10,429 bases of DNA from Entrophospora sp. SA101 (lineage: Eukaryota > Glomeromycota > Glomeromycetes > Entrophosporales > Entrophosporaceae): contig CAUDNR010004155.1 of the NCBI GenBank assembly GCA_958430865.1, forward strand, positions 31,437-41,865. Direction: 5' to 3'. Below are positions 1 through 5,291 of the stretch, piece by piece (the stretch's first letter is position 1; every line of letters begins with the position of its first letter). The position numbers and the translations under genes were made by a program. The notes beneath the pieces are model-generated. The model was not told the origin of the DNA and did not search any database. It saw only the letters and a program-made list of their open reading frames with translations.

Positions 1-6
1 CTATAC

Positions 7-147
7 CTATAATTTATCTTCTCTTGTGGAATTTACCAACATTATTCCAATGATGTACCACATATTCTGTATCGCGTCGAGACCAGGATTATTATTCGAT
101 GACCATTCGATTATATCAATGTTACGATATTGTTCGCCGTTGTGTCC
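7..147 (-). pseudogene. Tc1/mariner-type transposase, C-terminal remnant
   Basis: On the minus strand an open stretch of 46 codons ends in TAG at 9-7 and is bounded upstream by an in-frame TAA. It contains IIEWSSNNNPGLDAIQNMW, which lines up with the hallmark end of the Tc1-family DDE domain (VIEWPSxSPDLNPIENLW), followed by YIIGIMLVN. This is the region that holds the third catalytic acid. Here the Glu position reads Gln (IQNMW), and the Pro and Asp of the SPDLNP signature are also changed, so the copy is inactive. Minus-strand sequence just upstream (to about 300) gives only short broken frames, for example NEALDTMFRRVAQYVI. I infer an old copy, more diverged than the one at 3501-4466. The family call rests on one motif. 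Confidence 0.5.
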
Positions 148-1560
148 TTATAATACAATAAAGAACAATCACACATTAAAAGAAGATGGCTTATTAAATA
201 ATAAACAGATGCGTTTTATTTTTGTGCACCAAACAACAATTCTATATGACATACTGTGCAACTCTTCGAAACATTGTATCAAGAGCTTCATTAATTTAAT
301 TTATTATTATTTTTGATTATTTTATTTTGCCTTTTATTTTATTTGATTAATTGTCATTAGTTGGTTCTATCTGTGTGGATTGTAATCATTGACTGCGTAA
401 ATTGTTAACCATATCAAAATCATCTCTCTCGGGTAATTCCTACGGAGCTTTGAAATAAGACTTGGCAAATAAGTAATCCATTAATTAACAAATCCCATCT
501 CGGAATGTTGTTGATGACCACACCTTCAACCATGATACGTATAAATCTCGAAATAAAAATATATTTACAAAAGAATCGGAGTACATGTTTTGTTAATCAC
601 GCAAAACATACATAGTAACAATCAATTGAATTTATATCATATGCAAGCTTAGATTAAGGCTCCAAATGAACCGGAACTTTAAATTGTTATTATTGTTATA
701 TTTTGAAAATTTTAAAAGTTTAAAATAAAATGTGCTTATAATGAAACCTCGTTTCAACGAATCTAATGGACACACAAGAAAATTGCATTTACATTTAGAA
801 TGATCGCGTTTAACAAATTTTATGTGAAGCAAAATTCGTTGTAACAAAGAATTTCATTGGATCAATTTGTTTACAAGTGATAAATAGATTTGAACCAGAA
901 GAATCAAAAATTAGGTAATACTATTTGTATTCGTATTCGACTTGAATTTTGTTGATTATTCGGGACCTTATATTGGGCTTTATGCAAATTCGATGTTTCA
1001 AAATTTTCTACAGCTTGAATAATAAAAAACCAAAACTTCAATTAAAATTTTCACAAATGAAGGTCTAGATTTCGCTGATTCACGTCATATAATTTTTTAA
1101 AAAAGGCTTAAATCATGCTTTTCATTAATTACTCGAAAATATACATAATAAACACACACCATTTTGCATCTTAGGTTTTGACGGATGAGATAAGAGAAAT
1201 TCAATTGAATTTTATAGGTCGCATGACATTCTCCTTTTTATGTGAAATGAAAGAGAAAATACACCATTAAAGCTTTCTAATAAATACCTTTTCATATCGA
1301 AGGATGCTCTCTATGTAAAGCCGCGCCTATTCAATAATAATATTACTTTTTCGCTTCAAAGTGCTGAGAAGATGTAGATACTCTATCTAAGCTTTCATAT
1401 TGTCATTGCTTTATGTCAAGTTCCAGTTAATAAGTTATAGAAAGATTCACAAAAACAGTTTATTAATGCTTTAATACTATTGCCATTCAACAAAAAATCT
1501 TTAAATGAAAGAACTAAGTATATCGAAGACAGTAACAGTAATATGTTTTATTTATTTTAC
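148..1560. other. AT-rich stretch with no recognisable gene
   Basis: I see no convincing gene, RNA or intact transposon in this 1.4 kb. Open frames here are short, start in A/T-rich context and show no family motif. A minus-strand open stretch around 448-531 (starting MVEGVVINN) is unremarkable. The left end may hold further decayed transposase sequence continuous with the fragment at 7-147, but it cannot be read confidently. Confidence 0.5.
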
Positions 1561-1820
1561 TCGAATATTCAAATTCATAACGAACAAAAACAAATAAACT
1601 TTGGAAATGCTAAATTGAGCAGAAACTTGAATTTCAAGCTCAAGCTGAGTTCAAGAAAATAAAAATATTATGAAATAGTAGAATTAATCATTCGTTAAAA
1701 AAGAAATTTATGTAACATCGAATCGATCTTATTACATTGAGCCCTCTCTAAATGAACTCTCCCTAAATGCAATTGTCGAACTTAGCTCGTTCGTAGCTTT
1801 AGTAGCATCAGAAGAGGAAA
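1561..1820 (+). repeat. Diverged direct repeat, copy A
   Basis: This segment matches 2503-2845 in the same orientation and the same order of blocks. The blocks are: CGAATATTCAAATTCA against CGAATACTCAAATTCA; AAATGCTAAATTGAGC against AAATGCTAAGTTGAGC; GAATTTCAAGCTCAAGCTGA against a near-identical run; a block of about 40 bases around AAAAATATTATGAAATA (1659-1697 and 2675-2708); AAAGAAATTTATGTAACATC against AAAGAAATTCATATAACATC; and TAGCTTTAGTAGCATCAGAAGA against GAGCTTTAGAAGTATCAGAAGA. Copy A is shorter because copy B has extra sequence. The nature of the unit is unknown. The last block lies where copy B shows an acidic open frame. Confidence 0.7.
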
Positions 1821-2438
1821 ATAAAGTGACCGATTGGTTCTTTTCAAATCACGAGATTTAGTTACAAGAACTGTGATCGCATCTCAAAAATAATATTAAA
1901 AAAAGATACAGTATGAAATGCTCATTGCCAATTTTTTCTTGAAGCTTAATTCGTATCTTTTTTTTAAAACTTTGCGAAATTATTATTTTTCCTGATATCA
2001 CTTTTCTCTAACAACATTCCTCAAAATGAACATACCATTTTAAATTAACATACTTTTTTACATATACTTTTAACCAATAATAATTATATAACCTTTTTAT
2101 ATTTCTATGAGAAAATAATAAACATTAAAGCTCTGAATGGGCAGAGTTGGGCCAAATTAATATTTAACTCAAATATAAAAAAGCACTTGAGTCAACTTGA
2201 AATTTAATATAAAATCACACCTTTGCAGACCGCTCTGAAAAATAATTAAATGATCATAGAAGCAAAACAATAGTAACAATATCCTTACTATAATGAATTG
2301 TATAACATAGTCAATAAGACTAAAAATTTAAATGAGATTCCATATTAAGGTTTTTAGATTCTTAAATATATGCATTTGTAGAAAATTAAAACAAAGCGCA
2401 AAAATGCTTAAAATTTTTTCATTACTATTGAGTTGAGT
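1821..2438. other. AT-rich stretch between repeat copies, no gene seen
   Basis: No coding region is recognisable. Around 2130-2240 there is a locally less AT-rich block with the short repeat GCTCTGAA at both ends (near 2130 and 2233) and runs such as ACTCAAATATAAAAAAGCAC. It may be a fragment of a dispersed repeat, but no termini can be defined. Confidence 0.4.
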
Positions 2439-2443
2439 TGGGG

Positions 2444-2566
2444 TTTCTATTCGTAATACAAATCCTTATTATTTGTTTTGTTTGAATAAATTTTCAATGT
2501 AATTCGAATACTCAAATTCACAATGAATAAAACAAATAATTTGAATAAGCCCCATTCGAATAGAAA
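2444..2566. repeat. Imperfect palindrome (inverted repeat)
   Basis: The left arm contains TTTCTATTCG (2444-2453) and ATTATTTGTTTT (2468-2479). The right arm contains their exact reverse complements, AAAACAAATAAT (2529-2540) and CGAATAGAAA (2557-2566), in mirrored order, with mismatched sequence between the blocks. The right arm lies inside repeat copy B. The structure could fold as a long interrupted hairpin or be the trace of a foldback element or an inverted duplication. Confidence 0.6.
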
Positions 2567-2845
2567 TGCTAAGTTGAGCTAGCTCAAGTTAAAAATCGAA
2601 TTTCAAGTTCAGGCTGAGTTCAAGAAAATAGGCTCTTAAATTGTTTTTTGGGTAATGGGCTGCGTAAATAAAATAAAAATATTATGAAATAATAAAAATA
2701 ATCATTCATTTACCTAAAAAGAAATTCATATAACATCAAACTCGAGTTGATTCGAGTCGAATCAAGCCTATTGCAGTAAGATCTCCTAAATAAATTTGTA
2801 TTTCTTGACTCAAACTTTCGGAGCTTTAGAAGTATCAGAAGATGA
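2503..2845 (+). repeat. Diverged direct repeat, copy B
   Basis: This is the second copy of the unit at 1561-1820, in direct orientation with starts about 940 bases apart. It carries additional sequence around 2630-2665 and 2741-2800, including a CTCGAG/GATTCGAGTCGAATC cluster that is only vaguely present in copy A. Divergence is high, roughly one difference every four to eight bases in the better blocks, so the duplication is old. Both copies end at the start of a region coding for acidic residues in copy B. Confidence 0.7.
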
Positions 2846-3006
2846 AGAAGATGAAGAATTAGTTTGTCAATTGAAAGAATCAAAAGTACTGCCCAGCTAT
2901 TAATAGACAAAAAGGAAAAAGGGGAATAAAAGAAGTCTTTGAAGATAATTTGAGTGATCCTTCTTTTACCAAACATATGATTGGCTACTTTTTAGAATTA
3001 GACTAG
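2787..3006 (+). pseudogene. Broken acidic coding remnant, unknown family
   Basis: Three overlapping open pieces on the plus strand read like one decayed exon. The first carries ALEVSEDEEDEELVCQLKES (about 2823-2882). The second carries AQLLIDKKEKG in another frame (about 2893-2925). The third carries IKEVFEDNLSDP and then FTKHMIGYFLELD, ending at TAG 3004-3006. Two small frame changes would join them. The amino-acid texture (acidic cluster, then a normal mixed sequence) looks coding, but I do not recognise a family. The start is unknown because the beginning merges with repeat copy B. The opposite-strand frame at 2710-2976 is taken to be a shadow. Confidence 0.35.
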
Positions 3007-3083
3007 TCTTATAAATCCAATTCCCAACACTGGTTGCTGTTATTGTTAATAAAAATTTCTTGTTTAGGTTTATTTCAAGTATA

Positions 3084-3252
3084 CATGCAGCCCAAATTGG
3101 TTTGGTGATTTTGATGGTCAAAATTATTCCAATTTTGATGGTAGAAAGTAGAAATTAATTACGGCATTCACTATTAAAAACATAAGTGTAACACCCCTTT
3201 ACTACATGTGTAACCCCCTTTATGACAGTGTCAAAATACTTTGGGCTGCATG
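3084..3252. mobile_element. MITE of about 169 bp with perfect terminal inverted repeats, TA-flanked
   Basis: TATACATGCAGCCCAAA (3080-3096) is repeated as its exact reverse complement at 3240-3256. Taking TA (3082-3083 and 3253-3254) as the target duplication leaves an element that begins CATGCAGCCCAAA and ends in its complement. TATA on both sides would fit equally well. Inward of the perfect 13-17 bases the arms stay loosely complementary. The middle has a short internal duplication, GTGTAACACCCCTTT / GTGTAACCCCCTTT (3186-3221). No ORF of its own is credible, so it is non-autonomous. TA duplication and terminal CA point to the Tc1/mariner superfamily. Its ends differ from those of the elements at 3501 and 4571. 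Confidence 0.75.
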
Positions 3253-3256
3253 TATA

Positions 3257-3500
3257 ATTAAGAGTATTTTCTGCTTCCCCTGAATCTGCTGATTCTAATT
3301 TGCTACTAATAGCTTCCTCCTCTTCTTCATAACCAACACTACTCTATAAAATTATTATATTTTTTTTTAATTTATAATTCTCCCAAATGTTATCTATAAT
3401 TAATGATAATGGAACTTACTTCAACATCTGCTTCACTCTCACTTGGTTTAAATTCGCTGAGTCTGTTTTTGCATCTGAATCATTATCACTTTCATATATA
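3257..3500 (-). pseudogene. Acidic Ser/Glu-rich protein fragment with one intron, cut by transposons
   Basis: On the minus strand an upstream exon piece (3500-3420) carries ESDNDSDAKTDS and, after a one-base frame change near 3465, EFKPSESEADVE. It ends at a perfect donor, GTAAGT. A 76-base intron (3419-3344) closes with TTTATAG. The next exon, in matching phase 0, reads SSVGYEEEEEAISSKLES and then ADSGEAENTLN before meeting the MITE. Low-complexity acidic composition gives no family. Its left side is interrupted by the MITE at 3252 and its right side by the Tc1 end at 3501, so both gene ends are missing. The apparent frame change is a missing G in a short G run, the same kind of lesion as in the acyl-CoA synthetase. 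Confidence 0.45.
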
Positions 3501-3530
3501 CAGTGTGGAAGATTGTACCAAATTGCATGA
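3501..3530. repeat. Terminal repeat of a Tc1-like element (transposase 3' side)
   Basis: CAGTGTGGAAGATTGTACC starts immediately after a TA dinucleotide (3499-3500). TA followed by CAGT is the usual boundary of Tc1/mariner elements. It lies about 90 bases beyond the end of the decayed minus-strand transposase, where a terminal repeat is expected. The matching inverted copy (GGTACAATCTTCCACACTG) is not found on the other side within this window, so the element is one-ended. Confidence 0.55.
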
Positions 3531-3591
3531 AAATTTTTTTATTTGAAAGCTAAACACCAGCAGATTTTATTAATATTAATTAATAGGAGAG

Positions 3592-4466
3592 TCATTCTCC
3601 ATTTTTTTCAATAATAAGTTCACAACATTGCTTCATCAATCCCACGATTGATTATAACAGTTTACAGGATAGCCCACCCTTCCTCTACCATAAACCTTTC
3701 CAATTCATTAAGATTTTTTGGCATCTGTTTCTCTACATTTCCCTTCACAATTGCCAAAGGTTTTCAATTGGATTCAAGTCAGGATTGTTTGATGGCCAAT
3801 CCATGACTTCCAGAACATTCTCTTGAAGGAATTCTTTAGCAAGACGGCTTGTATGCTTCAGATCATTGTCTTGTTGGAGCCTCCAAACAATCATTCCCGG
3901 AATAAGTCAAGTTTCTTTTTCTTGCAAATCTGCTAATTCTTTTTTTTTACCTTGAACTGAATTTTTCAGTTCTTCTAATTCTACTTTGGCTTTGGCAATT
4001 TGTTTATTCGATTTCCCCAGTTCTTTTTTTAAATATTCGTTCATCACCAAGCATCTGGTTGATCTCTGGAACATGCTTTTGAGTATTTAACAAAAGATTT
4101 AGTGTCCATTATTTGTTGAAAGCAAAATAAGTTCGTTTTGCCTGTCAAACAAAATCCACCCCAAGCAAAAATTTTTGTACAGTCCTTTGGCATGGGACAT
4201 ATTGGCCATACACCCTTATACCAGCATTCTACAGTATTTTGGAAAAGTTGGAAGGCTGTCTCATCCAAAAATAAGGTCTGATTCCAATTGTCATTAAGAT
4301 GTTTTTGTGCCCACTCAACTCGTTTTTGCTTATGAGCATTGGTAAGCATTAGTGTTGCCATTGGGAGAGCTTTTTTGTATCCATAAGCAGTTAAATGTCT
4401 TGATATAGTCATGTGGGATACTTCAACACTAATTTTGGACAATTTTTTGGTCGATGTAAGAATTAC
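3592..4466 (-). pseudogene. Tc1-like transposase, DD34E, frameshifted
   Basis: This is a cut-and-paste transposase of the Tc1 group, broken into several frames. From the N-side: LSKISVEVSHMTISRHL (end of the helix-turn-helix DNA-binding region), RVEWAQKHL, LFLDETAF (first catalytic Asp, codon 4263-4265), KIFAWGGF, FCFQQIMDTK, then after a frame change HVPEINQMLGDE. A coiled-coil insert comes next (separate entry). Then WRLQQDND (second Asp, codon 3868-3870), HTSRLAKEFLQENV, MDWPSNNPDLNPIENLW (Glu, codon 3763-3765), and after another shift VEKQMPKNLNELERFMVEE and ELIIEKNGE with TGA at 3594-3592. Exactly 34 residues lie between the second Asp and the Glu, as in Tc1. All three catalytic acids survive. 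Breaks include a one-base change near 4088, a shift at about 4044, TGA at 3909-3907, a shift after ENLW and a stop after GWAIL. The first helix-turn-helix is missing. Confidence 0.85.
3907..4044 (-). other. Coiled-coil segment inserted between the first and second catalytic Asp of the Tc1 transposase
   Basis: A 45-codon open stretch (ATG 4044-4042, TGA 3909-3907) reads NEYLKKELGKSNKQIAK, then AKVELEELKNSVQGKKKEL, then ADLQEKET. Hydrophobic residues fall on heptad positions: a = L9, I16, L23, V30, L37; d = L5, A19, L26, L40. This is a textbook coiled coil. It is in the same frame as the following WRLQQDND block, separated from it only by one TGA. The preceding HVPEINQMLGDE block joins it through a one-base shift. 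Typical Tc1 transposases go almost directly from MLGD-like sequence to WRFQQDND, so this is extra material inside the RNase H-like fold. It could be a lineage-specific insertion domain of the transposase family or a later insertion of foreign coding DNA. Confidence 0.6.
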
Positions 4467-4554
4467 TTTTTTTTTAAAAATGAATTTAAAATACTCTTAT
4501 GAACAAATACTTTTATTTTGTGTGCGGAGATAATTATTATTTTATTATTTCATA

Positions 4555-4695
4555 AAATGTTCATTATATACCGTAAAGTCTGGAAAGATAGCATCCCCTT
4601 TTTACATATGTGTAACATTTTTTTTATATTGACGCTCAATTGTTTTAAAGTAGGGGGCTATCTTTCCAGACTTTACGGTAATAAAATGAACATTT
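4555..4695. repeat. Outer inverted repeat around the MITE
   Basis: AAATGTTCATT (4555-4565) has its exact reverse complement AATGAACATTT at 4685-4695, just outside the perfect terminal repeats of the MITE at 4571-4678. The intervening bases on each side (ATATA and TAATAA) do not pair fully. Either the true element is about 141 bases with an interrupted terminal repeat, or the MITE landed in the centre of a small pre-existing palindrome. Confidence 0.6.
4571..4678. mobile_element. MITE of 108 bp, 22-bp perfect terminal inverted repeats, TA-flanked
   Basis: The first 22 bases (4571-4592, CCGTAAAGTCTGG...GATAGC) are the exact reverse complement of 4657-4678. Pairing continues loosely into a CCCC/GGGG block. 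TA flanks both ends (4569-4570 and 4679-4680). It contains no coding sequence of its own. The plus-strand frame running through it (4518-4820) has no recognisable content. The TA duplication fits the Tc1/mariner superfamily, but the terminal sequence differs from the CAGTGTGG end at 3501, so it was not mobilised by that family on present evidence. Confidence 0.8.
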
Positions 4696-5291
4696 GTCTT
4701 TATCTTTTTTTTTTTATAAAATCATTATTATTATATACATACACACATTCAAAAAAAAATTATTTATTTTTTTTTTCTGATGATGATGTTGTACATGTGT
4801 TATGTGAACGTAGTAAATAAATAACTTAACATTAATATGGTATATAATAATAATTGGGCGACGACACAGATGCAATTGCTAGTTACGGTTAATTACACTT
4901 TAATATTAACTTTTTTTTTTTAAAAAAAATCCGATTAAAATGTTGTTGTTGTTGTATTGAATTTCACGCACGTGAATTTAAAATTTCTATTTTTGTTTTA
5001 TTATATTCTATTGAGAATCCTCTTTAACACGGCACACTTGAAAGGTATTGATTGATTGTATATAAAATTTTAATCAATCTAATTTATGTTTGGGCAAAAC
5101 ATTGCATTACCAAAATTTTCCGTAAATTAAATCCCGATCTTGTTTAATAATGATAAATTTGCCAAAAATCTAGTTCGAATCACTTTCTTTTACATGCTTA
5201 AAAAGGGTTTTATTAATATTTTTCCTTTTTTTTTTTTTTTTTTTTTTGAAAATAATATTTTCTTTTCACTTTGAAACAAAAGGTCTAAAAT
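4696..5291. other. Upstream region of the acyl-CoA synthetase gene
   Basis: No gene is seen. The stretch holds T- and A-runs (4709-4721, 4911-4929), a short TTG microsatellite (4942-4956), a CACGTG hexamer (4969-4974; an E-box or bHLH-type site by sequence only) and a 22-base T tract (5226-5247) about 45 bases before the start codon. Poly(dT) tracts of this kind are common near fungal promoters. The start context is AAAATATGG, with A at -3 and G at +4, which is favourable. No TATA element is assigned with confidence. Confidence 0.4.

Larger units (their letters stand above)
3501..4466 (-). mobile_element. Truncated Tc1-like (DD34E) DNA transposon
   Basis: The element spans one terminal repeat (3501) and a decayed minus-strand transposase. 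The side that should hold the transposase N-terminus and second terminal repeat is missing. Coding similarity stops near 4466, just before a T9 run, and unrelated AT-rich sequence follows. It lies between the acidic gene fragment (3257-3500) and the MITE at 4571. The fragment ends exactly at the TA before the terminal repeat, which suggests that the transposon inserted into that gene. Confidence 0.7.

Noticed and set aside
26..316. 96-residue plus-strand frame at the left end
   Set aside because: It starts at GTG and has no motif, and the minus strand of the same region carries the Tc1 signature.
580..592. GAGTACATGTTTT shared with 9059-9071
   Set aside because: A single 13-base match with unrelated flanks is not enough to call a repeat in AT-rich DNA.
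2710..2976. 88-residue minus-strand frame
   Set aside because: It lies opposite the acidic coding remnant. Its Leu/Ile/Phe richness is what GAA/GAT-rich coding gives on the other strand.
4518..4820. 100-residue plus-strand frame
   Set aside because: It starts at a non-ATG codon and runs through the MITE at 4571-4678 and T-rich sequence. It has no domain and owes its hydrophobicity to T runs.
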